A stretch of 64,000 nucleotides of DNA from Shinella daejeonensis (GTDB taxonomy: Bacteria > Pseudomonadota > Alphaproteobacteria > Rhizobiales > Rhizobiaceae): positions 1 through 64,000 of the forward strand of contig NZ_JAHWXY010000004.1 of NCBI RefSeq assembly GCF_024281235.1. Reading direction: 5' to 3'. The first letter of the stretch is position 1, and each line of letters starts with the position of its first letter. Positions 8,863 through 18,010 of the stretch are shown here, piece by piece. A program made the position numbers and the translations under genes. Under the pieces are notes generated by a model. That model was not told the DNA's origin. It made no database searches and was given only the letters and a program-made list of their open reading frames with translations.

Positions 8863-10869
8863 TCACGCCTCTTGCGCGATACGCGGCCGGCCGCTGGCGG
8901 TGGCGATGAATCGGGCCTCGACCAGCTTGCGCCGGCCCCTGATCTCCGGCGCGTCGATTTCCTCGACGAGACTGACGGCCGGTTCGTCCGCGCCGTTTGC
9001 CCGGGCAGCGGCAAGCGCTGCGGCAAGCGCGCGCTCCCGGGCGACGGAAAAGGCTTCCGCCTCGTCACTCAGCCGTGCGCTTTCCCCTGCCCCGTTGACG
9101 ATGAAATTACCCTCTTCCGGCATGGTGACGAAGACCGTGACCGCCGCCCGGACCCGCCCGACCACCGCGCCGACGGCATTGGCGACGCCGGCGTCGGCCG
9201 GAATGACCGATTGCGCGCCGAGCATATCGGCGATCGCCGGATAATAGACCGGCGCGGATGCGCCGAGGCCGATCAGCGACCGGTCGAGACCGACGCGGAA
9301 CTGGACGATACCGGGCCGGCGATGGAGCGCCCTGTCGACGGGCTGCGAGCGCACCGGATCAATGCCCTCGGCCCCGTCGCTGTCGAGACAGGCCGAAAGC
9401 ACCGCGTCGGAGGACTGGCGGGTCAGCCGGTCGACGATGCGCCGCGCCAGCGCTTCCGCCCCTTCGGCAATGGGAAAGCCGGCGCCGTCCTTCGTGCGGG
9501 CGGCAAGCTCAAGCCCGAGGCGGGCGGCCTCGCCGTCCCACTGGCCCTGTCCACCGAGCAGATGCATGGCGTCGGAGGGCGTGACGGCGCAGATATGCAC
9601 GAGCCCGCGCGCCACCAGCCGGTCGAGCGTCACCCTTTGCAGCGTCGAGGCGAGCAGGTCGGCAAGCGGCGCCGGGGTCGCGCCGATGCGATCGTAAAGC
9701 GCCTGTTCCTGCGGTTGCAGGCCGCTCGCCAGCCGTGCGGGGACACCGGTCCTGACGGCGAAGCGGCCGTCGTAGCGGCCGGCGTGAAGAGCCCGGAGCT
9801 GGCGTTCGAGCACGGGGACGATGGTTCCCGGATGCTGGGTGGAGGCAAGCGAGAGTGGCAGGAAACGGCGCGGCCCGAGATCGAGCTTCGCCAGCAGGCC
9901 GCGATCGTCGATCCGCACTTCCGAATCGCCCCCGAGCCCGAAGGTGCGCATGGCCACGGCCTCGACCATGGTGCGGTAACCGCCGACCACGGCGCCCTCG
10001 ACATCGAGCTTCGGGCGGCCGCCGTCGAGAACCGCCACATCCGTGGTGGTGCCGCCGATATCGGAAACCACCGCCGCATCGAGGCCCGTCAGGTGCCGCG
10101 CGCCGACGAGACTTGCCGCCGGGCCCGACAGGATGGTCTCGATCGGCCGCAGCCGCGCCTCCGCTGCGGCGATCAGCGCGCCATCGCCGCGCACCACCAT
10201 CATCGGCACATCGATACCCCGACGCGCCAGATAATCCTCGCAAGCGCCGATCAGCCGGTCGATCATCGAGACGAGGCGCGCATTGAGCAGCGTGGTCAGC
10301 GCCCGCCGGGGGCCACCGAGCTTGGACGTCAGTTCGTGGCTACAGGTCACCGGCAGTTGCGAGACGGCGCGGATATGATCGCGCACCTTCTCCTCATGGG
10401 CCGGGTTACGCACCGCGAAATAGCCGGCGACGGCGAAGGAGGACACGGTCTGCGCCAGTTCCGGCAAGGCCGCGTCGAGCGCCGACAGGTCGAGCGGCCG
10501 CTCGTCGCCATGCACGTCGTGACCGCCCGGCAGGAACACGACCGGATCGTTGCCCAGCGCCTCGGCGAGGCCGCCGCGCGTCAGGTCGTCCTCGCCGAAA
10601 CCGATCATCACGAGAGCGGCCCGGCCGCCCTGGCCTTCCACCAGCGCATTCGTGGCAAGGGTCGTCGAGAGCGATACGAGGCTGATCGCCGAAACGGGAG
10701 CCTGCGTTTCTTCCAGCACCGCCTCGACGGCGCCGGAAATGCCGACTGCAAGATCGTAGCGGGTGGTCAGCGCCTTCGCCCGCGCCACCACGCCGGCCGT
10801 CTCGCTATAAAGAACGGCGTCCGTATAGGTCCCGCCGGTATCGATTCCAAGCAGCAGTTGTTCCGTCAC
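8863..10869 (-). CDS. Hydantoinase/oxoprolinase family protein (HyuA-like)
   Basis: A 668-aa actin-fold ATPase-type protein. The N-terminal phosphate-binding motif GIDTGGTYTDAVLY is at residues 6-19, and a second glycine-rich motif SDIGGTTTDVAVLDGG lies near 285. These mark the Hydant_A_N and Hydantoinase_A regions. Relatives are ATP-dependent ring-opening hydrolases acting on 5-oxoproline, N-methylhydantoin, acetone or caprolactam, usually with a separate B subunit. No B subunit is next to it, so the substrate is unknown. The GTG at 10869 is chosen because GGAAGA lies 7 nt upstream and the motif then sits at the family position; the frame extends to 10950. Full length for an A subunit. Confidence 0.8.
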   Translation of the reverse strand: MTEQLLLGIDTGGTYTDAVLYSETAGVVARAKALTTRYDLAVGISGAVEAVLEETQAPVSAISLVSLSTTLATNALVEGQGGRAALVMIGFGEDDLTRGGLAEALGNDPVVFLPGGHDVHGDERPLDLSALDAALPELAQTVSSFAVAGYFAVRNPAHEEKVRDHIRAVSQLPVTCSHELTSKLGGPRRALTTLLNARLVSMIDRLIGACEDYLARRGIDVPMMVVRGDGALIAAAEARLRPIETILSGPAASLVGARHLTGLDAAVVSDIGGTTTDVAVLDGGRPKLDVEGAVVGGYRTMVEAVAMRTFGLGGDSEVRIDDRGLLAKLDLGPRRFLPLSLASTQHPGTIVPVLERQLRALHAGRYDGRFAVRTGVPARLASGLQPQEQALYDRIGATPAPLADLLASTLQRVTLDRLVARGLVHICAVTPSDAMHLLGGQGQWDGEAARLGLELAARTKDGAGFPIAEGAEALARRIVDRLTRQSSDAVLSACLDSDGAEGIDPVRSQPVDRALHRRPGIVQFRVGLDRSLIGLGASAPVYYPAIADMLGAQSVIPADAGVANAVGAVVGRVRAAVTVFVTMPEEGNFIVNGAGESARLSDEAEAFSVARERALAAALAAARANGADEPAVSLVEEIDAPEIRGRRKLVEARFIATASGRPRIAQEA

Positions 10870-11011
10870 ATCAGGTCTTCCATTCACCGGCCGGCTTCTC
10901 CCCGGCGTTATGGCACGGCCGGACCCCGGCCATCGTTCTGCCGGCGACATGCCGGTGCAACAAAGAGGCAGTCTGCGATGGAACAGGAGGGAAGGAGCCT
11001 GCTTGCGCGAC

Positions 11012-11959
11012 TCAGATCAGGCCCTTCAGCTCATCGAGCCGGTCATTGACCAGCCAGCCGTAATAATTCTCTTCCGGCCAGTTCGCCTCTCCGGCCGCCC
11101 GCCGCGACACGAAGGCGCGGGCGCGGGATTCGGGACTGCCGAGATTGTAGAGCGTGGCGGTAAGGCCGGGATTGCCGGAAATGTCGACGCCGGCGATATC
11201 GCGATAGGCCTGGATCGACCGGCGGATCGCCGCCGCCATATAGGCAAGCGAGATGTCCGGCTCCATGATCGCCTTGTAGACGCCGGCCGCATCGTTCTCG
11301 TCAAGCGGATCGTAGCCGGAGATCCGGGCGACGTCGTCGGTCAGCATCAGCGCGGTCAGCGGGTTGATCTGGCCGAGCCCGAAGGTCTGGCCGGCATAGA
11401 ACGGCTGGAAGAAGACGGCGCTGAAACGGTTGTTCGGATAGGTCTTGCCGCCGACGCGCCGGCCCTTGAAGGTGGCGTTCCACACGCCTTCGCGGCAGGT
11501 CCACAGCGCGTAGGAGCCCTTCTTGCCGGCGCAGCGGGAAAACTCCGGCCGGGCGACGAAATCGCCGATCGACTCGCGCTCGTAGGCGAAGCGGAAATTG
11601 CCCGCATAGGAGGCCGCCTTGACATAATAGCTCTGGAGCCGGTCGTAGGCGTCGACGTTGTAGGTATGTTCGCCGACGATGGCGCCGACCATGTGGATCG
11701 GCGCGATGCCGTATTGGCCGGCGATCTTGCGGATCTTGCCTGTCAGGGCGCGGTCGCTGGCCAGCAGGTCGCGCACCTTGTCGTATTTGGCATCGAAGGA
11801 CGTGCGGCCCGCCCGGGTGCGGCGCAGGGAGGCGCCGGGAACGGCCGGCTGCTCGGCATTGCGGTTGCCCGGCGGAACCGGGTCGGCGGCCGAGGCCGCC
11901 GGCGGGTTCTGCACCAGGAGGACGGCGGCAAGGGCAAGCACTAGAGAGAAACGTCGCAC
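11012..11959 (-). CDS. DUF1402 family exported protein
   Basis: A 315-aa protein of the rhizobial DUF1402 family, function unknown. A GTG at 11959 starts a clear secretory signal peptide (VRRFSLVLALAAVLLVQ, then ASAAD), so it is probably periplasmic. The mature part has lysozyme/transglycosylase-like features by eye: IAGQYGIAPIHMVGAIVGEHTYN and GQTFGLGQINPLTALMLTD recall the E and GLxQI motifs of lytic transglycosylases. That is inference. The frame runs upstream to 12199, overlapping hslU, but those residues are not signal-like. It sits 178 bp after hslU, beyond a terminator. Confidence 0.78.
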   Translation of the reverse strand: MRRFSLVLALAAVLLVQNPPAASAADPVPPGNRNAEQPAVPGASLRRTRAGRTSFDAKYDKVRDLLASDRALTGKIRKIAGQYGIAPIHMVGAIVGEHTYNVDAYDRLQSYYVKAASYAGNFRFAYERESIGDFVARPEFSRCAGKKGSYALWTCREGVWNATFKGRRVGGKTYPNNRFSAVFFQPFYAGQTFGLGQINPLTALMLTDDVARISGYDPLDENDAAGVYKAIMEPDISLAYMAAAIRRSIQAYRDIAGVDISGNPGLTATLYNLGSPESRARAFVSRRAAGEANWPEENYYGWLVNDRLDELKGLI

Positions 11960-12089
11960 GGTCCGGATTCCCGTCTTGTCGCGATCTCCGCGATGGTCTC
12001 GATCGATGCAGGTCGGCCATGGCGAAGCGATGGCGAACAGGCTCAGCCTTAAGGCCGCGACAGCGCGGCTGTCGAGAGCGCTGCGCTTC

Positions 12090-12125
12090 AAAAAGGCCGG
12101 CGTGGCGGCGGCTTTCGCCGCCGCC
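12090..12125 (-). terminator. Terminator of hslU
   Basis: A 9-bp perfect stem (12104-12112 / 12117-12125) with the loop TTTC lies 13 nt beyond the hslU stop. It is followed on the minus strand by GCCGGCC and five T residues (12094-12090). This separates hslU from the DUF1402 gene. Confidence 0.6.
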
Positions 12126-12137
12126 GGTGCCGAAACG

Positions 12138-13445
12138 TCACAGAATGTAGCGCGACAGGTCGGTATCGGCGGCAAGCGCCCCGACATGCTCGCCGACATA
12201 GGCAGCGTCGATGACGAGCTTGTCCCCGGACTTGTCCGGCGCCTCGAAGGAAATTTCGTCGAGCACCCGTTCCATCACCGTCTGAAGCCGCCGCGCGCCG
12301 ATATTCTCGACGCTGGCGTTAAGCTGCACGGCGACGTCGGCAAGCGCGTCGATTCCGTCCTCGGTGAATTCCAGCATGACGTTTTCCGTCTCCATCAGCG
12401 CCTTGTACTGGCGGATGAGGCTTGCCTCGGTCTCCGTCAGGATGCGCCGGAAATCCTCCTTGGTGAGCGCGCGCAGCTCGACGCGGATCGGCAGGCGGCC
12501 CTGCAATTCCGGCAGCAGGTCCGACGGCTTCGACACGTGGAAGGCACCCGAGGCGATGAACAGGATATGGTCCGTCTTGACCGGCCCGTATTTGGTCGCC
12601 ACCGTCGTCCCCTCGACAAGCGGCAGCAGGTCGCGCTGCACGCCTTCGCGGGAAACGCCGGCCCCCAGCCCACCGTCGCGGGCGGCGATCTTGTCGATCT
12701 CGTCGATGAAGACGATGCCGTCGTTTTCGGCAGAATGGATCGCCTCGCGCTGGATCACCTCATTGTCGAGGAGCTTGTCGGATTCGTCATCGATCAGGAT
12801 CTTGTAGCTGTCCTTGACCGTCGTCTTCACCTTCTTCGTGCGCCCGCCCATCGCCTTGCCGAAAATCTCGGACAGGTTCAGGACGCCGATATTGGCCCCG
12901 GGCATGCCGGGGATATCGAAGCCGCCCGGCAGGCCGCCGGTATCGGCGACATCGACCTCGATTTCCTTGTCGTCGAGTTCGTTGTTGCGCAGCTTCTTGC
13001 GAAAACTGTCGCGTGTCGCCGGAGAGGCGGTGGCGCCGACCAGAGCCTCGAGCACCCGCTCCTCGGCGTTCATATGGGCCTTGGCCGTCACCTCGGCGCG
13101 CTTCTTCTCACGCACCAGCGCGATGCCGACCTCGACCAGATCGCGCACGATCTGCTCGACATCGCGGCCGACATAGCCGACCTCGGTGAACTTGGTCGCC
13201 TCGACCTTGACGAAGGGCGCGCCGGCAAGCTTGGCGAGACGGCGGGAGATCTCCGTCTTGCCGACACCGGTCGGGCCGATCATCAGGATATTCTTCGGCA
13301 TCACCTCGTCCCGCAGATCCGGCGAAAGCTGGTGGCGGCGCCAGCGGTTGCGAAGCGCGATGGCGACGGCGCGCTTGGCGTCCTTCTGGCCGATGATATA
13401 GCGGTCGAGTTCGGAAACGATCTCGCGGGGGGAAAAACTAGACAT
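12138..13445 (-). CDS. hslU: ATP-dependent protease ATPase subunit HslU
   Basis: A 435-aa AAA+ unfoldase that caps the HslV peptidase and feeds it unfolded substrates in the cytosol. Walker A is GPTGVGKT (57-64), Walker B is [10 protein letters not shown], and the pore motif GYVGRD follows Walker A. The C-terminus ends SRYIL, the tail that docks into HslV and activates it. The length is typical. It lies downstream of hslV on the same strand with a 115-bp gap carrying an imperfect direct repeat and a hairpin. In other rhizobia an acetyltransferase gene often sits in this interval; none is here. Confidence 0.97.
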   Translation of the reverse strand: MSSFSPREIVSELDRYIIGQKDAKRAVAIALRNRWRRHQLSPDLRDEVMPKNILMIGPTGVGKTEISRRLAKLAGAPFVKVEATKFTEVGYVGRDVEQIVRDLVEVGIALVREKKRAEVTAKAHMNAEERVLEALVGATASPATRDSFRKKLRNNELDDKEIEVDVADTGGLPGGFDIPGMPGANIGVLNLSEIFGKAMGGRTKKVKTTVKDSYKILIDDESDKLLDNEVIQREAIHSAENDGIVFIDEIDKIAARDGGLGAGVSREGVQRDLLPLVEGTTVATKYGPVKTDHILFIASGAFHVSKPSDLLPELQGRLPIRVELRALTKEDFRRILTETEASLIRQYKALMETENVMLEFTEDGIDALADVAVQLNASVENIGARRLQTVMERVLDEISFEAPDKSGDKLVIDAAYVGEHVGALAADTDLSRYIL

Positions 13446-13500
13446 AAGGTTCCAATTTCTGGCGACGGTCCCGGGCCATCATCAGCGCCGGGCCGTCCCC

Positions 13501-13540
13501 TACAGGTCATTTATCATCGACCCATACAGGTCGTTTATCA
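13501..13540. repeat. Imperfect direct repeat upstream of hslU
   Basis: Two 16-bp copies, TACAGGTCATTTATCA (13501-13516) and TACAGGTCGTTTATCA (13525-13540), differ at one base and start 24 bp apart. They lie in the hslV-hslU gap, 56 to 95 bp before the hslU start. They could be operators or a small local duplication. Between them and hslU is a stem near 13466-13498 with one bulged base and no U-tract. Confidence 0.5.
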
Positions 13541-13560
13541 CAGACATGACGCCGGGCTTC

Positions 13561-14121
13561 TCAGCGGTCGGCATCCATCGTCTCCACCACGATATTGTGG
13601 TTGGTGTAGACGCAGATGTCGCCGGCGATCTGCATGGCGCGGCGCGCGATCTCCTCCGCCGACTTGTCGCTGTCCATCAGCGCGCGCGCGGCGGCATAGG
13701 CATAATTGCCGCCAGAGCCGATGGCCATCGTGCCATGCTCTGGCTCCAGGACATCGCCATTGCCGGTGAGCGCCAGGGTGACGGACTTGTCGGCGACCAG
13801 CATCATCGCCTCGAGGCGGCGCAGATAGCGGTCGGTCCGCCAGTCCTTGGCAAGCTCCACGGCGGCGCGCATCAACTGATCGGGATATTGTTCGAGCTTG
13901 GCCTCCAGCCGTTCGAGCAGGGTGAAGGCGTCGGCGGTCGCGCCGGCGAAACCGGCGATCACGTCGCCCTTGGCGAGGCGGCGCACCTTGCGGGCGTTGC
14001 CCTTCATCACCGTCTGGCCGAGACTGACCTGGCCGTCGCCCGCCATCACCACCTGGCCGCCCTTGCGGACGGTGATGATCGTCGTGGCGTGCATCTTCGC
14101 ATAGGGATCATGTTCGCTCAT
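13561..14121 (-). CDS. hslV: ATP-dependent protease peptidase subunit HslV
   Basis: A 186-aa threonine peptidase that forms the dodecameric core of the HslUV protease. The start at 14121 gives a short propeptide ([12 protein letters not shown]) before the catalytic Thr in [10 protein letters not shown], which becomes residue 1 after self-cleavage. [11 protein letters not shown] and the later [14 protein letters not shown] are family blocks. The frame extends to 14145, but the residues added are not conserved. First gene of the hslV-hslU pair, divergent from hisB across 182 bp, where a heat-shock (RpoH-type) promoter would be expected; I could not define one. Confidence 0.96.
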   Translation of the reverse strand: MSEHDPYAKMHATTIITVRKGGQVVMAGDGQVSLGQTVMKGNARKVRRLAKGDVIAGFAGATADAFTLLERLEAKLEQYPDQLMRAAVELAKDWRTDRYLRRLEAMMLVADKSVTLALTGNGDVLEPEHGTMAIGSGGNYAYAAARALMDSDKSAEEIARRAMQIAGDICVYTNHNIVVETMDADR

Positions 14122-14303
14122 CAGCATACCTTCGATGGCCCGCAACCGGGCAATACGCCGTCGAAAGGACGGCTTCGCCCCTTCTATTTAAGCAGCGTTC
14201 CGGCAATTGCAAACGGGCGGGAAACACAAGCGGCACGGGCCTGGATACTGGTCTTTTGCCTGGAGCCCTGTTATGGAGCGGCAATCGCAGACCGGAGAAT
14301 CCG

Positions 14304-14897
14304 ATGAGCCGCACAGCCAGCGTTTCGCGCAAGACGAACGAGACCTCCGTTTCGGTGACCGTCAACATAGACGGCACCGGCGCGTCGACCATTTCGACGG
14401 GCGTGGGTTTTTTCGACCATATGCTCGAACAGCTGTCACGCCATTCGCTCATCGACATGCAGATCCGCACCGAGGGCGATCGTCACGTCGACGATCACCA
14501 TACGGTGGAAGATACCGGCATCGCCATCGGGCAGGCCATCGCGAAGGCGCTCGGCGACCGGCGCGGCATCACCCGCTACGCCTCGCTCGACCTTGCCATG
14601 GACGAAACGATGACGCGCGCCGCCGTGGACGTCTCCGGCCGGCCGTTCCTCGTCTGGAACGTCGACTTCTCGGCCCCGAAGATCGGCACCTTCGACACCG
14701 AACTGGTGCGCGAGTTCTTCCAGGCGCTGGCCCAGCATGCCGGCATAACGCTGCATATCCAGAACATCTACGGCGCCAACAACCATCATATCTCGGAGAC
14801 GTGCTTCAAGGCCGTCGCCCGCGTGCTGCGCAGCGCCACCGAGATCGATCCCCGCCAGGCTGGCCGCGTTCCCTCCACCAAGGGCACGCTGGCCTGA
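14304..14897 (+). CDS. hisB: Imidazoleglycerol-phosphate dehydratase
   Basis: A 197-aa monofunctional HisB that dehydrates imidazoleglycerol phosphate to imidazoleacetol phosphate in histidine biosynthesis. The two metal-binding histidine motifs are visible: [13 protein letters not shown] in the first half and [12 protein letters not shown] in the second. The ATG at 14304 is preceded by GGAGAAT. An upstream in-frame ATG at 14256 adds 16 residues without conservation. It is the first gene of the his operon. No phosphatase domain is fused, as expected outside gammaproteobacteria. Confidence 0.97.
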   Translation: MSRTASVSRKTNETSVSVTVNIDGTGASTISTGVGFFDHMLEQLSRHSLIDMQIRTEGDRHVDDHHTVEDTGIAIGQAIAKALGDRRGITRYASLDLAMDETMTRAAVDVSGRPFLVWNVDFSAPKIGTFDTELVREFFQALAQHAGITLHIQNIYGANNHHISETCFKAVARVLRSATEIDPRQAGRVPSTKGTLA

Positions 14898-14915
14898 CCA
14901 TCAGGAGGCCTGCGA

Positions 14916-15392
14916 ATGGCCACGACGTTCCTCGTTCTGACACCGCCGGGCGCCGCGACGCGCGATGAGAACGCGCGCTTCCTGCGCGACCGCTTCTCCT
15001 GGCTCGCCTTCTTCCTGCCGGTCGTCTGGCTGCTGTGGCGCCGGGCCTGGCTTGCCGCCGCGCTCGCCTTCGCCGTGCAGTCGCTCGCCGCGGCTGTCGG
15101 CGGCCATCCGGTCTTCGGGCCGGCAAGCCTCGGTCTTCATCTGGCCGTCGGACTGCTGGTGGCGCTGGAGGGGCCGTCCATGCTGCTCGCCCGGCTGGAG
15201 CGGAAAGGCTGGACGCTCGACGCGGTGATTTCCGCCGACGACCGGGATACGGCCGAGGAAATCTATTACGACGACACCGAAACCGCGCAGGCCCGGCCGG
15301 AAACGCCCCGACCCGGGATGCCGGCATCCACGGCTTCCGCCGGCCGGCATGATCCCATGCTCGGGCTGGTGAGCTTCGGGGAAGGGCGCTGA
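14916..15392 (+). CDS. DUF2628 membrane protein in the his operon
   Basis: A 158-aa protein of the DUF2628 family. Two or three hydrophobic segments lie at about residues 27-60 ([17 protein letters not shown], then [16 protein letters not shown]) and 68-83. The C-terminal 70 residues are polar and acidic with EEIYYDDTE. Function unknown. It sits 18 bp after hisB and 1 bp before hisH, so it is certainly co-transcribed with the histidine genes. The same neighbourhood recurs, from memory, in other Rhizobiales, but no role in histidine synthesis is known. Confidence 0.8.
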   Translation: MATTFLVLTPPGAATRDENARFLRDRFSWLAFFLPVVWLLWRRAWLAAALAFAVQSLAAAVGGHPVFGPASLGLHLAVGLLVALEGPSMLLARLERKGWTLDAVISADDRDTAEEIYYDDTETAQARPETPRPGMPASTASAGRHDPMLGLVSFGEGR

Positions 15393-15393
15393 C

Positions 15394-16035
15394 ATGCGCG
15401 TTGCGATCATCGACTACGGATCGGGCAATCTCCGTTCGGCCGTCAAGGCCTTCGAGCGGGCCGCGCGCGAAAGCGGTCTCGACGCCACAATCGACCTGAC
15501 CGACAGGGCCGAGCGGGTCGCCGCCGCCGATCGCATCGTCCTGCCCGGCGTCGGCGCCTATGCCGATTGCCGGCGCGGCCTCGACGCCGTGCCCGGGATG
15601 GTGGAGGCATTGAACGAGGCGGTCGACGCCGGGGGACGTCCCTTTCTCGGCATCTGCGTCGGCATGCAGCTCATGTCCGCGCGCGGGCTCGAAAAGTCCG
15701 TGACGCCGGGGCTCGGCTGGATTGCGGGCGACGTCGTCAGGATGACGCCGGCCGACCCGGCGCTGAAAATCCCGCAGATCGGCTGGAACACGCTCGACTA
15801 CCGGCGGCCGCACCCCCTTCTTCATGGTATTTCACCGGCGCTGCACGCCTATTTCGTGCATTCCTATCACCTTGCCGCAGAACGTCCGGAAGACGTCGTC
15901 GCCACGGTCGACTACGGCGGGCCGATGACCGCCTTCGTGGCGCGCGACAACAAGGCCGGCGCGCAGTTCCACCCGGAAAAGAGCCAGGCGCTCGGCCTTT
16001 CCCTCATCGCCAATTTCCTGCACTGGAAACCCTGA
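15394..16035 (+). CDS. hisH: Imidazole glycerol phosphate synthase, glutaminase subunit HisH
   Basis: A 213-aa class I glutamine amidotransferase that supplies ammonia to HisF. The nucleophile is Cys88 in [11 protein letters not shown], and the His/Glu of the triad are in [11 protein letters not shown] near the C-terminus. The oxyanion strand region PGVGAYADC is at 51-59. The start at 15394 is 1 bp after the DUF2628 stop, and the stop is 1 bp from the hisA start, so translation is tightly coupled. Confidence 0.97.
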   Translation: MRVAIIDYGSGNLRSAVKAFERAARESGLDATIDLTDRAERVAAADRIVLPGVGAYADCRRGLDAVPGMVEALNEAVDAGGRPFLGICVGMQLMSARGLEKSVTPGLGWIAGDVVRMTPADPALKIPQIGWNTLDYRRPHPLLHGISPALHAYFVHSYHLAAERPEDVVATVDYGGPMTAFVARDNKAGAQFHPEKSQALGLSLIANFLHWKP

Positions 16036-16036
16036 C

Positions 16037-16780
16037 ATGATCCTCTTTCCCGCCATCGACCTGAAAGACGGCCAATGCGTTCGCCTCAAGCTCGGCGACA
16101 TGGATCAGGCCACCGTCTACAATCCCGACCCGGCCGCGCAGGCGAAGGCCTTCGAGGACCAGGGCTTCGAATGGCTGCATGTCGTCGATCTCAACGGCGC
16201 TTTTGCGGGTGAGAGCGTCAACGGCGCGGCTGTCGACGCGATCCTCAAGACGACGAAGAACCCGGTGCAGCTCGGCGGCGGCATCCGCACGCTGGATCAT
16301 ATCGAAAGCTGGCTTTCGCGCGGTCTTTCCCGGGTCATCCTCGGCACCGTCGCCGTGCGCGATCCGGCGCTGGTCATCGAGGCCTGCCGCAAATTCCCGG
16401 GCAAGGTCGCCGTCGGCATCGACGCCAGGGGCGGCAAGGTCGCCGTCGAGGGCTGGGCGGAAGCGTCCGAACTCGGCGTGATCGAGCTTGCGAAAAAGTT
16501 CGAGGGCGCCGGCGTCGCCGCCATCATCTATACCGACATCGACCGCGACGGCATCCTCACCGGCATCAACTGGGCCTCGACGCTGGAACTGGCGGACACC
16601 GTCTCCATCCCCGTCATCGCCTCCGGCGGGCTCGCCTCGATGGACGATATCCACCGCCTCGTCGCTCCCGACGCAAGCAGGCTCGAAGGCGCGATTTCCG
16701 GCCGCGCGCTCTATGACGGCCGCATCGATCCCGCCGAAGCGCTGGCGGTCGTCCGCGCCGCGCGGGGAGAAGCCGCATGA
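16037..16780 (+). CDS. hisA: ProFAR isomerase HisA
   Basis: A 247-aa TIM-barrel isomerase of the histidine pathway (ProFAR to PRFAR). The two half-barrel signatures are seen: [14 protein letters not shown] with the catalytic Asp8, and [16 protein letters not shown] with the second catalytic Asp near 128. Phosphate-binding glycines lie in VQLGGGIRT and [12 protein letters not shown]. Its TGA (16778-16780) overlaps the ATG of the hisF-like mini-ORF (16777-16779), not hisF itself as in most relatives. Confidence 0.97.
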   Translation: MILFPAIDLKDGQCVRLKLGDMDQATVYNPDPAAQAKAFEDQGFEWLHVVDLNGAFAGESVNGAAVDAILKTTKNPVQLGGGIRTLDHIESWLSRGLSRVILGTVAVRDPALVIEACRKFPGKVAVGIDARGGKVAVEGWAEASELGVIELAKKFEGAGVAAIIYTDIDRDGILTGINWASTLELADTVSIPVIASGGLASMDDIHRLVAPDASRLEGAISGRALYDGRIDPAEALAVVRAARGEAA

Positions 16781-16890
16781 CGCTCGAGACCCATGTCCTC
16801 CCCTGCCTCGATGTCAAGGACGGCCCGCGACGCCCGCAGCCGCATCGCGGCGAGGACGCGCCAAACAACGAGAAGGAGGCCGTCCTTTGA
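16777..16890 (+). pseudogene. 37-aa remnant duplicate of the hisF 5' end
   Basis: The ATG at 16777 overlaps the hisA stop (ATGA) and opens a 37-codon frame. Its first 16 residues, [16 protein letters not shown], match the HisF N-terminus [15 protein letters not shown] (12 of 16 identical counting the start). By my count 41 of 48 bases agree between 16777-16824 and 16887-16934. Just after, one extra C shifts the frame (GGCCCGCG versus GGCCGCG) and similarity fades. The frame's TGA (16888-16890) overlaps the real hisF TTG (16887-16889). It is a truncated, frameshifted copy that still links hisA and hisF by stop/start overlaps. Confidence 0.82.
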
Positions 16891-17663
16891 CCCTCAAGGC
16901 CCGTGTCATCCCCTGCCTCGACGTCAAGGACGGCCGCGTCGTCAAGGGCGTCAGCTTCGTCAATCTCGTCGACGCCGGCGATCCGGTGGAATCGGCCAAG
17001 GCCTATGACGCCGCCGGCGCCGACGAGCTGTGCTTCCTCGACATCACCGCCTCTTCCGACAATCGCGATACGATCTTCGACGTGGTGGCGCGCACCGCCG
17101 ACCATTGCTTCATGCCGCTCACCGTCGGCGGCGGCGTGCGCGCGGTCGCCGATATCCGCAAGCTGCTTCTGGCCGGCGCCGACAAGGTGTCGATCAATTC
17201 GGCCGCCGTCGCCAATCCGGATTTCGTCGCCGAGGCCGCCGACAAGTTCGGCAACCAGTGCATCGTCGTCTCGATCGACGCCAAGCGGGTCTCCGCCGAA
17301 GGCGAGGAAGGCCGCTGGGAGATCTTCACCCATGGCGGCCGCAAGCCGACCGGCATCGACGCCGTGGCCTTCGCGGAAAAGATGGTGGAACGCGGCGCGG
17401 GCGAATTGCTCGTCACCTCCATGGACCGGGACGGCCAGAAGAGCGGCTACGACATCGCGCTGACACGCGCTGTCGCCGACCGGGTGTCCGTGCCGGTCAT
17501 CGCCTCCGGCGGCGTCGGCACGCTGGATCACCTGGTCGAGGGCGTGCGCGACGGGCATGCGACTGCGGTGCTGGCCGCGTCGATCTTCCATTTCGGCACC
17601 TATACGGTCGGCGAGGCCAAGCGTTACATGGCTGCGCACGGTATCGCCATGCGGCTCGACTGA
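16887..17663 (+). CDS. hisF: Imidazole glycerol phosphate synthase, cyclase subunit HisF
   Basis: A 258-aa TIM-barrel cyclase that turns PRFAR and HisH-derived ammonia into imidazole glycerol phosphate and AICAR. The catalytic aspartates are in [13 protein letters not shown] (Asp11) and VVSIDAKRV (near 130). Phosphate sites are in [10 protein letters not shown] and [11 protein letters not shown]. The start is TTG at 16887, preceded by a strong AAGGAGG (16873-16879) 7 nt away. It gives the family N-terminus and length. An ATG start for the same sequence exists only in the decayed upstream copy. hisE follows after 11 bp. Confidence 0.96.
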   Translation: MTLKARVIPCLDVKDGRVVKGVSFVNLVDAGDPVESAKAYDAAGADELCFLDITASSDNRDTIFDVVARTADHCFMPLTVGGGVRAVADIRKLLLAGADKVSINSAAVANPDFVAEAADKFGNQCIVVSIDAKRVSAEGEEGRWEIFTHGGRKPTGIDAVAFAEKMVERGAGELLVTSMDRDGQKSGYDIALTRAVADRVSVPVIASGGVGTLDHLVEGVRDGHATAVLAASIFHFGTYTVGEAKRYMAAHGIAMRLD

Positions 17664-17674
17664 GGAGAACAGCG

Positions 17675-17998
17675 ATGAGCGATTTCACCCTTGCCGATCT
17701 GGAGCGGATCGTCGACGCCCGGTCGCAGGCCGCGCCCACCGAGTCCTGGACGGCCAAGCTGGTCGCCGCCGGACAGGGCAAGGCCGCCAAGAAGCTGGGC
17801 GAGGAGGCGGTCGAAACCGTGATCGCGGCGATCGAGGGGGACCGTGGAGCGCTTGCCAGCGAAACCGCCGATCTGCTCTATCACCTGATGGTCGTCTTGA
17901 AAATCGCCGGCGTGACGCTACAAGACGTCATGGAGGAACTGGAGCGGCGCACGAGCCGGTCCGGGCTTGCCGAAAAGGCCGGTCGACAAAGCCAGTAG
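17675..17998 (+). CDS. hisE: Phosphoribosyl-ATP pyrophosphatase HisE
   Basis: A 107-aa all-alpha MazG-like pyrophosphatase that hydrolyses PR-ATP to PR-AMP, the second step of histidine synthesis. The metal-binding acidic motif [15 protein letters not shown] and the segment [15 protein letters not shown] are typical. The ATG at 17675 follows GAGGAG closely. HisI is not fused and not in the window. It lies between hisF and coaA, 12 bp from each. Confidence 0.96.
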   Translation: MSDFTLADLERIVDARSQAAPTESWTAKLVAAGQGKAAKKLGEEAVETVIAAIEGDRGALASETADLLYHLMVVLKIAGVTLQDVMEELERRTSRSGLAEKAGRQSQ

Positions 17999-18010
17999 AC
18001 AAGGCCAGCG

